64,000 nucleotides of DNA from Pristionchus mayeri (GCA_036245805.1 BTRK01000006.1:40428901-40492900), one strand, 5' to 3'; positions 11,408 to 21,772 are shown, numbered from the stretch's first letter. Numbers and translations are program-made. The notes: generated by a model from the letters alone, not told the origin.

Positions 11408-11709
11408 AAATCTCGCTTCAAATCAGGTGGTGCGGGATCGAAATGAACACTTAGAATGGGCATCGCGTACCTCCTCAGCGCAAGAATGAACACATTCCAA
11501 CTGCGGGAAATCTGGAAAATAGGCGATAAATTATCTGTTATACTTGGTTAAGTGGGTTTGCATTCCGTTCGACACAAAATTGAAAAAAAAGACAAGGATA
11601 CCAGCCGCAGTCTGTTTGTTGGCTTGTCGACCATTCTGAAGAGAATGCGCATAATGTCAGAAGGGAGCGCGTCTAATCTCGCTATAGGTCTCCATGCTTC
11701 CACAGACAT
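11408..11709 (-). pseudogene. truncated duplicate of F-box gene 5' part
   Basis: Minus-strand mirror of F-box exon 1, its intron, and the first part of exon 2. It stops at the palindrome border, 104 bases into exon 2. With no downstream exons it cannot make the full protein. Its upstream DNA, including any promoter, is the same as that of the complete copy, so a short transcript is possible. Confidence 0.7.
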
Positions 11710-12466
11710 GTTTGTTTGCCTGAATGGCATGCAATTTGAAAACAAAATAATTTCAAAAACAAGCGCGAGAATAATCAATGGCAGCTCCAGCTGGCAGCTA
11801 CTATTGTGTCTTTTGTGGTATCTCCTTTAAGATGTTTTCTCTCTCTCCTCCCGAAGGCACGCTATTTGAATCATCATCAAACACGCCGAAAGAATTGGAA
11901 TTTTGAGTTGAGAAAATCGATTTGGTTGTGGCCATGCTTGGAATTCGTTGTTTATCTCATATTGAGATCGAAACTAAAGGTCGTATTAAACTTGTTAGCG
12001 CATAACTTCAAATATTTCTTTCAGATCATTTATTTCATACTTATTTCATACACAGGTTCGAGAAATCTTCACTTGACAGAAAATAATGCATCGCCTGCTG
12101 ATGTCGTATGTGCTCTCTGACTAACTCATGAATAAGATTCATCAACCATCGGAAATATCTTCCTCGTTACTGAGTATCGAACATGCCACGAGGGATTTCA
12201 CATCGTTTACTCAGAAGAGTCAAGAAATAGAAATGAATCCCTGTCATATTCTTTACGCTTGCCGTCTTGTCAACGTGACGGTTACGTGTCGCGATAATAA
12301 GTGAGAAACTTTTGATCAGTCCCCTTTTTTCACCGTGTGTTTGTAAAGACCAAGCAATAAATAATAAATTTGTCCATCTGTTACATGTAATGTCGGCGTT
12401 CCGTGAAAACAGAAGCTAATTACCAGCCGTTCCCGCTCTCAATAGCCATTTGTCTACCTCTCGATC

Positions 12467-15400
12467 ATGACTTTCTGGCCGGATCTCAGCAAAGCAATCG
12501 ACAACATGCTTGGTACTTCCCGACCTCATCGAGCTTCCTGATTCCGTCCATTTAGCGGCTCTCGGCGCCTTCATCAGTCTGCTCGTCCTCTTTCAACTAG
12601 TTCGAAGTCGATTCCTGACCAATGTACTCACTTATCGAGTCGGAATAGCGATAGCCGCAGTCCACGGGCTAGCAATCGCAGTGATTCTAGCAGGAATGTC
12701 CAATACAGTCAGTATATTTCTCAGGCGCAAAGATATTACAAAAAAGGCAAATCCAACTAGTAGAATATCGAATGCCTAGTGAAAAATTATTTTTGCGATT
12801 GCCAAACAATGCCTGATAATTTCGCAGATCCACATCTTCCACTTCGACCAGTACGTTGTCGTTATGTACTCTCCACTTGTCCAGGGTAGACAGGTAATAC
12901 GATTATCATATTTTTATCGAGGGCCTATTGAACCATGTTAGTTTTCCGTTCATAGGGACCGATAATATTGGAAACGCTAAAAAATAATCAGAATCTCGCC
13001 CGTTTCGTCGTGTTCATGTCCTTCTGGCTCGCTCACATCATCTGGGAGCTCGTTCCGGCCAATTGCATACTCCAGTACATCTCCCTGTGCAAGTGAGTAG
13101 GTTTAATTGCTTCCATATTTCATTCATTCATTAATTTATTCCGTTAGGTGAGGTTGCAGTAATAACAAGAAGGTATACAAGAAACGGATGTCAGTCGATT
13201 AGATCGAATCGGTTGAAGGTTGCTAGGCAACAAGGGCATGGGGAGGGGAGGGATCAAAGATCAAGCCATGTGGCAATGATGGATGGGGGTAAAAGGCATG
13301 GGTTTGTGAACGGATGTAACTAGAAAATACATTCTGCGAAGAACTAACACATTCTATGGGAAGAGTATTCCAAATCGACATTGTTTTAGATACAAAAGTA
13401 GAACTAGAATTATTTGGTATAAAAGGTAGTGAAATACGAAGGGGGTGTGCATTTCTTAGAGAGCGAGCGAGTGGCGCGCGAGTAAGTAGAGAAGAGATAT
13501 CAAGGGAATAACGATTGTGGATAACAGAATGGAGAAATACTATATCAATTATGAATCTACGTCGTTCTAAAGTCATTAGACTAAGCTCATGGAGACGATG
13601 CTTATATGATATAGGGGGGAGGGAGCAACGTACATACAATCTACGGGTAAAGTCGCGCTGAACTCTTTCAAGTTCTTTAGTCAAAGCCACGCTATGTATA
13701 GGATTCCAGATAACGGAGCAATATTCGAGATTTGGGAGGATGAATATTTGAAGCCAAAGAAAGAATTTTCTAGTCAATACTCATGCATTCAAAGAACGCA
13801 GGTGATAATAAAACTGATATAACATATATGAGCATGTGATTGGTTGTAGAATCCTAAAAATTTCAGGACGCATCTGAAAACGCCCGTTCGACTAGCCATC
13901 GCTTACGGCTACTGCTCAGTGCTGGTAGCGTGGTCCACCGTGAGCTTTTTTCAATAAATATCGAAATTTTAGAACATACATTTATTACAAAAAAAATTCA
14001 GCAATACTGCGACTACTTCTACCAGAATGCGCTATTCGACAACACGACGATTAAAGTGCACGAATTGAGAGAAGGAGAGGAATTCTTGGCGATGGGAGGG
14101 AGACTGCTCTCTTTCCCGGAGCATGTGAGCACTTTATTGCACTGTAGCTCGAAATTCAGTTCACCGTTTCTTCATTTCGAACACTAAATTGAGTGACTAG
14201 AATATGAGGGTGTTGATAAAATGAAGAGAGAGGATTCGTTTCTCTGACCTTCATTTGTTTGTGTTTGATCTCCATGAAATTCAGGAAAACTCCATCCTGA
14301 AAATCGCGATGCAGTCTATTCTGCCCACGTACTTCCTCGCTTACGGCGTCTTCGGGTGGTGCAATGCAACGATCCATCGCTATTTGAGGTCATTCAAGGT
14401 CGGTCTTTCTCTTATTATTCACAAAATGAATTGAATATTATGCATTAAAGGAGTGCTCCGGGGAATGAATGTTAGGGAGTCCCACCACGAAAATTCTGCG
14501 CTCTCAATGGGAAACTGTAGCGAATTTTGCCCGAGAAAGAGAGTGAGTATGAAGTAAAGCAAGTGAAACATAAAATAATTAGTCACGGCCCTGCGCTATC
14601 AATGAACTTTGGGCGTATGTAAATAGCCTCAGAGTCATTTGTTTTACTTCGGACAAAGTGATTTCTGGTCGGGTTAGTGGCCTCTACAATATCCACACTG
14701 TCACCATGGGTGACTGAACATTCCCCGGAGCACCCCTTTAAAGGAGGAGTGAATGCAAACGCGCGCCCGGTTGGAATATGTTTCACCTAGGGACGTACTC
14801 TCTTCAAGTCGCGTGCTATCTTGCCCTTCCCTGACACTCGCGTGCTATCTTGTGAGCGTTCCCTGATCTGGCTCCCAGCCAACTAGCTATAACTCTGTTC
14901 GGAATGGAGATATAAATGTGAAAATTTCGGAGCTTCTTATCGTTTTGGAGCTCTAGGCAGAGCATATGATAGCTTCAAAAATTGAATTTTGAGTTTACTC
15001 CTCCTTTAAAGGTGAAGCTCTCGGCGAAAACACTTGCCCTTCAACGTCGCTTTCACATCATGTCTGTGATGCAGGTAGGTCGCCTTCGCTCATATTTTTT
15101 CTAAAGTAAGAGAGATACTGTAGAATAAGTGATTATTTACTGTAGAGTCTTCTGCCTCTGCTTGTTATGGCGCCTCCGGTGATTATGTTCCTCTTCGCGC
15201 TCACTGGAGGATACGCACTGGACACTGGAACAATCCTCATCTCCTTCTCATACTGGGCTGTGCCCATCGTACAGGTGGCTCTAGTCGACAATACGAAAAA
15301 TATTCTTAGTGTCATGAATGAAAAATCTGGACTAAACACTGATATCCGTGTATTCGAGCTATTCATAGGGTGTTGGGATCATTAACCACGAACGGTTTAT

Positions 15401-15590
15401 CCCCAGAGTCTCCCTAGTTGGAAATGCATTCCGATTATGTGGATCTATCTATGAATAGATCATTGCATCTTTACAGGGATCGGTATCTCTAAGTTTCATC
15501 ATGAGCACGTCAACTCGGGCTGGTCGCACGAGCATCTCGAAGTCAAGATCCATTCCAAATGCTTCATCTGTCACCCTCAAACTCACGTAA
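12467..15590 (+). CDS. 7TM chemoreceptor-like protein, right (intact) copy
   Basis: Spliced model: 12467-12512, 12556-12707, 12828-12893, 12956-13092, 13867-13939, 14002-14124, 14285-14398, 15012-15074, 15146-15274, 15477-15590 (stop TAA). All introns are GT..AG, the frame stays open, and the product is about 338 aa, the usual size of nematode serpentine receptors. Hydrophobic segments include LAALGAFISLLVLFQLV, the region after TYRVGIAIAAVHGLAIAVIL, FVVFMSFWLAHIIWELV, a segment around LAIAYGYCSVLVAW, a stretch after MQSILPTYFLAYGV, and SLLPLLVMAPPVIMFLFAL. The LQRRFHIMSVMQ motif before the sixth segment and the Ser/Thr-rich tail fit a Str/Srd/Srh-superfamily chemoreceptor at the plasma membrane. 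The exact class is not settled. The start is uncertain: an extra upstream exon is possible, and the second intron is only 43 nt. Confidence 0.6.
13125..13777 (-). mobile_element. LINE 3' fragment, mirrored copy in intron
   Basis: Mirror of the fragment at 7488-8150, with the same 184-residue frame and AATGA-type tail. It lies antisense in the 774-bp intron between 13092 and 13867, which is much larger than most other introns of the gene because of this insertion. Confidence 0.8.
14445..14741 (+). mobile_element. TTAA-flanked MITE, family 2, mirrored
   Basis: 297 bp between TTAA borders with AGGAGTGCTCCGGGGAATG-type terminal inverted repeats. Its right TTAA (14738-14741) is also the left TTAA of the next MITE. 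Confidence 0.75.
14738..15009 (+). mobile_element. TTAA-flanked MITE, family 1, mirrored
   Basis: Ends TTTACTCCTCCTTTAA at 15009. The splice acceptor AG of the receptor exon starting at 15012 comes directly after this TTAA, so the intron's polypyrimidine-like stretch is now supplied by the MITE end. Confidence 0.75.
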
Positions 15591-15988
15591 ACTAGGTAGA
15601 ATACTCAACGTACTCGTCTTACAACTCAGTGTCGATTACTTATTCAAATAAACCATCAATTGTTCCTCGCCTCACTTCTGATTTCGGACAGAAGTACATT
15701 ATTTTACACGAATTCTTGAAGGGATCGTGACAATTTTATGCTGTGCGATCTTCGAGGATAAATTGCACGTAAAGACCAGTGGTATTTATTGTACATAATA
15801 ATAATAATAATAATAATAATAATTTATCTACGCCCGAGGCGCGACGTTACCATGAATAACATAATTAATTAATGCTTGCAGGTGGGGGAGAGTCTCCTGA
15901 ATCATTAACGATGAGAGAGGTCAGCGAATATGGGGTGGCTTTCCAGCCCGATATTAACAAATATTTGCAAAAAAAGTAAATTCGAATT
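15591..15988. other. receptor 3' flank with (TTA)n tract
   Basis: No gene. Contains AATAAA-like sequence near 15648 and the ATA/TTA microsatellite at 15795-15823. Confidence 0.5.
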
Positions 15989-16071
15989 AGCAAAACAGCC
16001 AGGTCAAGTGAATGTCTATGGGAGGGTTTCTGATTGGTAACCCATAGACTCCGGACCGTGACTATTCTGTC
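15989..16071 (+). ncRNA. conserved hairpin upstream of tRNA unit
   Basis: Plus-strand mirror of 5191-5273. Core stem GTCTATGGG / CCCATAGAC intact. It is followed about 25 nt later by a second conserved block, GATATACTAGAGAGAATGCA, then CGCGCCGGGGA, present in most units. Confidence 0.4.
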
Positions 16072-16301
16072 ATCCACTCTCATCTTTTCGCTGATATACT
16101 AGAGAGAATGCACGCGCTCTAGTCGCGCCGGGGAAGAGAAGTAGAAAAGGGAAGGAGGATGGCAGGAAGGATTCATTGCACAATGTTGCATTTTTCTCAC
16201 CATTCTAGTTCACGCCACTGTCCCTGTTGTAGGGAGAATAATCGGGCAATTTCTAGAGTACAAGTCATTCAGTGCGATTTGATGGAAATTCAAAAAAGTT
16301 C

Positions 16302-16373
16302 TGGAGGCATGGGGAATTGAACCCCAGCCCTCTCGCATGCTAAGCGAGCGCTCTATCACTGAGCTATGCCCCC
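16302..16373 (-). tRNA. tRNA-Ala (AGC)
   Basis: Mirror of the 4889 gene, including the D-loop A variant. Acceptor stem, AGC anticodon and B box are intact. Confidence 0.93.
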
Positions 16374-16860
16374 GTGGTGGAGAAAACAGCTAATTAAGCA
16401 CATTTAATGGAAAAATCAAGAGTGCGGTAGCATTGAGAGTGAGAACAAAGGCTAAAGTGATAAAGGGCGAGTGATCTTCAATGCTTTCTCAACCGTATTT
16501 CCATAGTGAGATATGAGCCTAGATAGGGTTGCACGAACGAGATCGGGATCGGCATATCCGCACCCTCTTCCCACCCTCTCTCTCTCCCCTCCCTTCCCTT
16601 TGACTGATCGGAAGTGACAGAGCGCTCTCCAAGGCGGGCGAGTCCTGAGAAGGGAAGGGGAAAGGAGCGCGAAAAATTCGTACTATGTCGGGATTTTCGT
16701 GGGGGAAGAGGAGCGCGACTTCTCTAAAGAGTACTTGCGAGAGGGGGGAGGGAAGGGGTGCCAGAGGGGACGAAATTGCCGATCCCGATCGTGCAACCCT
16801 CAGCCTAGATAAGGATAGCTTCTCTCAGTAAATGGCGCAATGAACGCTGCCTCTCATGTC

Positions 16861-16932
16861 GGGGGCATAGCTCAGTGGTAGAGCGCTCGCTTAGCATGCG
16901 AGAGGGCTGGGGTTCAATTCCCCATGCCTCCA
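16861..16932 (+). tRNA. tRNA-Ala (AGC)
   Basis: Consensus 72-nt copy: GGGGGCATAGCTCAGTGGTA start, anticodon AGC, TGCCTCCA end. It forms a divergent pair with the minus-strand gene at 16302, the same arrangement as in the other units. Confidence 0.95.
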
Positions 16933-17375
16933 AAATATTTTATATTTTTTCCAAATATTTAGTTTTCGCGATTGCCCCTGATGAGAGTGATAAGGTCTGA
17001 TCTTTTCGAAGAAAAAAATCAAAAATGTGAGGAATCTACCCGGAAAGAAGTTTTATTTGCTCAGCTTTTCGACGTTTAATCTCTTCCGGCATCCACATCG
17101 ATTTTTAAAGGTTTTGATTGCTTGGTGTTTGATTTTTTATAGGCATTCAATTTCAATTTCAATTTATTTATCCGCCAGGAGCAAGAGCCGAGTAGTTGGG
17201 AGAAATCTTCGTTAGAGTTTGGCAGATGTCCGACGTGTCGAAGAGTCGGTGTTGGGGTTAAGGCTTCGGGGGCAGCAGCAGATTGCTGGGAAAAAATATA
17301 GAGGTAGAAGAGAATCGGAAGTGAAAGAGACAGTGGGAAGACAGACAAGGTAGGATCGGAAGCGATTTAGCGAGC

Positions 17376-17748
17376 TTAAAGAAGGAGTGTCAGCAAAGTT
17401 AAATTTTTGACGCTGTCATTACCATGACATAGACAATCATCCAAAGATCATAACGCGAGCTAAGAGGATAGGCAAAGGTAAATCGCATAGCTCAGTGGTA
17501 AAGCAGTCGCCGCCTAATCGGAAAGTTGCGGGTTCGAATCCCACCAGTTTTTGAAAAATCTTCTAGATATTTGAATTCCCGCACGTCCCTTCCCTTCAAG
17601 CCCTCCTTGGCATTCTGCCAACTAATGATATCTCGGTTCAAAATAGAGATACGCAGTTGAAATTTTCAGAATCTCTTATGGTTGTACAAAGGTCGGTCAT
17701 GGTTATGACAACGTCAAAATTTCAACTTTGCTGACATTCCTTCTTTAA
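17376..17748 (+). mobile_element. TTAA-flanked MITE, family 3, with tRNA-like insert
   Basis: TTAA borders with terminal inverted repeats AGAAGGAGTGTCAGCAAAG and CTTTGCTGACATTCCTTCT. A shorter relative is at 54881-55023. The interior includes a tRNA-like sequence. Confidence 0.7.
17483..17547 (+). repeat. degenerate tRNA-like sequence
   Basis: Has CATAGCTCAGTGGTAAAGC (A-box-like) and GGTTCGAATCC (B box) but no matching acceptor stem, and the anticodon arm does not fold cleanly. Best seen as a tRNA pseudogene carried inside the MITE. Confidence 0.5.
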
Positions 17749-18024
17749 CACAGATTCAGCAGGAAGCGCATTCCATCTTTCAATGACCCAAGTCACGAAA
17801 TTGGAGTGAGACTTGGAAGGGACGAAGGGTAAAGAAATGCGTAGCGAATGGGCTTTCCGAAGACTACGCATTAGGGGTGATAGCTTATATAAATTAGAGT
17901 GATCATATGAATAGTAACCGTGTACAGATTTCCAAGGAGGAAAAGACAGAACACCAAATTCATTCCTGTCTCCAGCAACAAGCGTATGTGCAAGCATGGC
18001 TGACGAGGGGTTTCGCATTCTCAT
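17722..18024 (-). mobile_element. LINE 3' fragment
   Basis: A 100-residue minus-strand frame with SPLMRSLRKAHSLRISLPFV and WNALPAES resembles the same LINE C-terminus as at 7488 (LARSLRNAHPLRISLPFI there) but is clearly diverged. Heavily truncated. Confidence 0.6.
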
Positions 18025-18324
18025 TTCAACTTATTATAACCATTTTTTTAAAGAAAAAATGAAAATAGATAAACGGATGCTTCGCAATTATCTTGCCCAG
18101 CCGATTGCGCGCGACTCGGCGAGCGCAATCGACTGGCGTCGGGTGATGCATTACTTGGGCAATTCATTTATTGGATTTATTTTATGGAAAGTTCCATGCG
18201 CTTCTCTTCTCTTTTTGAGCATTCTTGAAAGATTCCCGGCATTTCCTCTCTCATTTGAACATTCTGGAAGGTTCCACGCATTTCCCCCTCAAAATCATAA
18301 ATCTGACGGAATATTAGTTGAACC

Positions 18325-18516
18325 ATGGCTAATTATCGACTGGTATACGGTAGGCGCCCAATGCTAATTACTGATTGGTATACGGTAGTTCAAAGATCAA
18401 AGATTGAGATCATTTATCTGACCCACGAAATAATAGTTTACCAAATGCTAATTATTGATTGGTATACGGTAGTTGATAAAATCTTAATTATTGATTGGTA
18501 TACGATAATTGGCTGA
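18325..18516 (+). repeat. spaced direct repeats with TATACGGTAG
   Basis: Four copies of a 20-25 nt unit resembling TAATTATTGATTGGTATACG, at about 18330, 18364, 18451 and 18485. All contain TGGTATACG, with GTAG following in three. The frame reads LIIDWYTV repeatedly, but no gene is evident. Confidence 0.7.
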
Positions 18517-18532
18517 TGCCTTTCTAGCATCA

Positions 18533-19003
18533 TCAGTCAGCTTCCTGCAACTTTAACGTAACAGGTGCGACTGACGGAAATTTTATTAAAATTGAAAAAT
18601 GAAAGGAATTTTTCTGCTCCTGATCTATACCAACCACAGCCACACAAATGAACACGCTCTCTTTGCACAGTCTCTCCGATATCATTTCTCTGATTCTCAC
18701 GCATAGCGGCATAAAATGTTTGAAATTCAGGGTTTTCACAGCTGTCTCAAAAAGATCAGAGCATATATCTCCTTTCGCTAGTCTTTCGTATCGAGCATCT
18801 GTACCAAATTCCGGCAGTGCGCTGTAGCGCTCTCCTAATTTGAATACGAGGAAAGGCTGCGGGAATAGACTGGCGTTTTTGAAGAACTCAACCAGAAGAT
18901 GAGGTATTTTTTCTTGAACATGTTGGAAATATCTACAGAATAGGAGATGCAGAAGTAGATCACTCGCTCTGATTATGCTCCTGGCGATTGTTGTGTACGG
19001 CAC
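18533..19003 (-). other. open frame kept in two paralogous copies
   Basis: A 156-residue minus-strand frame; the paralogue at 37728-38213 keeps 161 residues open despite substitutions and an in-frame 3-nt gap. Shared core includes CRYFQHVQEKIPHLL and ALPEFGTDARYERLAKGD. No domain recognised. It overlaps exon 1 of the GT49 gene on the other strand, and the copies may be too similar for open-frame conservation to mean much. Confidence 0.25.
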
Positions 19004-21754
19004 TTGCTCTGTTCTGCTGCTTATTCGATTGTCGGGGGCGCCTGTCTATTTCGCGGTGAGTGACGTCATCATCACCATCATCATTTTGTCCTTCGACGTG
19101 GATAAAATTATGATGATGATGATGATGATGAGCAGTGAAGAAGTTAATTGTGCTTGAAATTGTATGTGAAAAAATAGACATAAATTTCTTCTGCATCTCA
19201 CTGAATCATTTCTGGGAGAACGACAGGGAATTTTAAGGAGAAGCGCTGGGTGATCTACAATGGTTACTGCATCCATCCCTATCTTCACGCTGGCCGCGAT
19301 GTGACCCTACGATTGCTGAGCAATCCATCCGACCCCAACGATGTCCTGCTAACGGAACTACCCCGAGATGATCCATCGGTGGGTCTGTACAATATCGATA
19401 TTATGATACCCCCTAGCACACCCGCACCCAATAGCAAATGTTCCAGGTTTTCGAAGACGACCTCACTCTGCTTACGCACAGCAGTGCCTCGGCATTGAAT
19501 GAGAAATACCTGCGTGATCTGGTCCGTTGTCGTCTTCGTGACTATTTTGACAATCGTAATCAGATGAAATTAAACATCTTGTTCAGCATTCGCGTCAATT
19601 TGTAAAATAATATATTATTTTAATGTCCGGTGGCCCATCCATGTGTGTTATGATAGAGCAAGTGTTCACTCACCCCAAACTAAAAATTTATTATAGCTGT
19701 CAAACTGGCGAGGCCCTCTCTCAATTGCCGTCTCATTACAAAGCGGTTACAGCGAGGAGTTCGTAAGAGATAAGGTAAATGCATTTAACGAGCTCATGTA
19801 TCGTTCTTTCAATCAGATCGATTGAGCGGGCAACTGCAGATTCTGAATTCTTTTTTATTTCTACCTTTGTTCGCGAAAATTCTTAACTATTGATCATGAA
19901 ATTGGGCATTGTCAGATACGAAAAGCCCTGTACTCACTGCGGAATCTGCGCGATGCTTCTCGATTCGCCGTGCACGTCCTCTTCCAGAAACAAGGAGTTC
20001 GTTTTTGTTATTTTATTTTAATTTTTACAAAACTAAATTTAAAATTTTAATGTAAATAAAATATAATTAAATCTTATTTGTTCTGCAGCAACTTAGCTGC
20101 GAGCAGTCCGAGTAGAATCTGCATTCGGGCGAATCCTATGCGGAGAACGTCTTCTTCGCTTCATACCCGATCAATACCGTGCGAAACGTGGCCAGATTGG
20201 TACGTTTCAAGAACAATCGATTGAAAGAGAGGACAAATGATCGATTTCTAAGGGTTTTCACTAATCAGGTGATAAAAGTGTCCTGAAATGAGAAAAATGA
20301 ATATTTTTAAAAGGATGAAAGTGATTTCAGTTCACCTCAACCAGCTACATCGCATTCGCCGATGCAGATTATCTATTTTCTACTGGATTTTATGAGAAAC
20401 TTCTTCACATTTTGCGAAAGAATGTTGCTATTGGATCAATGAACGCGCTACTCTATCGAATATTAGAAGTCAACGAAGCGGAATCGGACACGAGGTAAAA
20501 TTCAATACGTTTGTTTGGATCCAAAAATTTATATTTCAACAGACATAATCAATTGAAGAAAGAAGACTTGAAAGAGCTCATCGCAGATGATAAAGCGCGA
20601 GTTTTTCACGTGAGAAAATGGGTGAGTTGTCTCAGACTTTATGATGTCCAAAGTTTGTGATGTAATGCAATTTTTTCTGCTTGTTCAGTTGCGTCTCCTG
20701 TCTAAATTGTCACAAACGCCTACCTAAATCCCCAAACTATTTGATCCTTCTTTCAGAAAATTAAAAATTGGTAAATCAGAAATGTTTTTGCAGCCTCAAG
20801 GTCACTCAATGCCCTAGCTGGAACGGTGGCTTGCTGCTCCCGAAAAGACTCGCCCTAATCTCTTCAATCTCACTATTTCGTTAATTTTTGCTTATCATTC
20901 GTATAACTAGTCAGTGGTTTGAAATATCCCTCAGCGATATACGTATGAGAGAATATGACTTGGAAAAGTAGTCTAATGTGTCATTGATGTTTTTGCAAGT
21001 TGTTCAAGCGAGCCTTCAGTGGCTCGTACTACCTGCATTCAAAATGGGTCAATCAATCGCCATTCCAGTGTCAAGCACCGCATTTCGTGGGAGTTCCAAT
21101 TCTCCGGTCACCGGAATATCCCTTATTTCGATGAAAATTTTCCCTATCGATACGACAACAATCTTGAACTGGTATTATGAACATTTGGAATAGTTTGGTT
21201 ACAAAATTCTAAATAACACTTTCCTGGATTGATCTGGTGCCCTGTCGACTCATAAAAATTGTATGAAAAAAATCAAATTTTGGCCTTTCGTGGAGCTGTT
21301 GCTTTTCTTGGAGGGTTTCTTAGATATATTTCATTTTTTTCAACCATTGTAGCGCTGGGAGGTGTGCCGGGCGGGCTACCGATTGCTGCCCGTGGAGGAT
21401 CTATTCGTGTATCACACGCTCTCTCCAGATGAGCACGGCAAGGATGACGCAGGGAAGAAGAGGAAGATGAAGAGGCTCAATCGTCCCATGTATGAATTTT
21501 CGCAAATGGATCTATGTTTCCCCTCTATCGAATCAACACCGTTAGCGACCCTGTGGCGTTCGATTCGAGGTGACCCCTGTTCACAACCACATCCGCTACA
21601 AGTTGTCGAAGATCTTTTTCCATTTCCTCAATTAAAGACATTGAAATTGAAGAGCGAAGTAGTTCCTTCTTTCAGATTCGCTCGCGCCAAGAGACAATTC
21701 AACGCGCGCATGAAGCAGTTGTACCCGAATACAGCTGAAGATTGCCCAGTTTAA
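18975..21754 (+). pseudogene. GT49-family glycosyltransferase, probably decayed
   Basis: Exons: 18975-19055 (signal-anchor MLLAIVVYGTCSVLLLIRLS), 19238-19378 (ending near LTELPRDDPS), 19447-19521 (VFEDDLTLLTHSSASALNEK), 19697-19774 (NWRGPLSIAV), 19916-about 19998, 20089-20199 (SYPINTVRNVARL), 20331-20494 (FADADYLFSTGFYEKL), 20543-20621 (ARVFHVRKW), 20794 onward (GHSM.. ERWLAAPEK), 21353-21754 (RWEVCRAGYRLLPVEDLFVY). Segment order and the T-H, WRGP, D-A-D and late FVYH elements match family 49 glycosyltransferases (B4GAT1/LARGE-like), type II Golgi enzymes of glycan synthesis. Two codons are TAG where the frame otherwise continues: after SCEQSE in the 20089 exon and after GHSMP in the 20794 exon. 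No good exon was found for 20.9-21.3 kb. An inactive copy is most likely; sequencing error or unusual splicing is possible. Confidence 0.65.
19112..19131. repeat. (ATG)n microsatellite
   Basis: Short run of ATG units in the first GT49 intron. The paralogous copy near 38320 has one unit fewer. Confidence 0.85.
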
Positions 21755-21772
21755 TTATCGAATCGATATTTA

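Larger units (their letters stand above)
11408..16761 (-). repeat. palindrome B, right arm
   Basis: Inverted partner of 4500-9856 (described there). The outer end at 16761 lies inside a tRNA-bearing unit that continues to the right with a second tRNA-Ala at 16861; the left arm has instead been joined to palindrome A. Confidence 0.93.

Noticed and set aside
11552..12120. Minus/plus open frames mirrored at 9434 and 11552 (92 aa) as genes
   Set aside because: They are antisense shadows of F-box exon 1 and its upstream DNA, duplicated by the palindrome.
13223..13777. Reading the 184-residue frames at 7488 and 13223 as host genes
   Set aside because: Sequence and AATGA tail fit the end of a non-LTR retrotransposon, and they lie inside receptor introns.
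15989..16071. Spliced-leader RNA or U6 identity for the conserved hairpin
   Set aside because: No SL1/SL2-like exon sequence with donor and no U6 ACAGAGA-type core is present.
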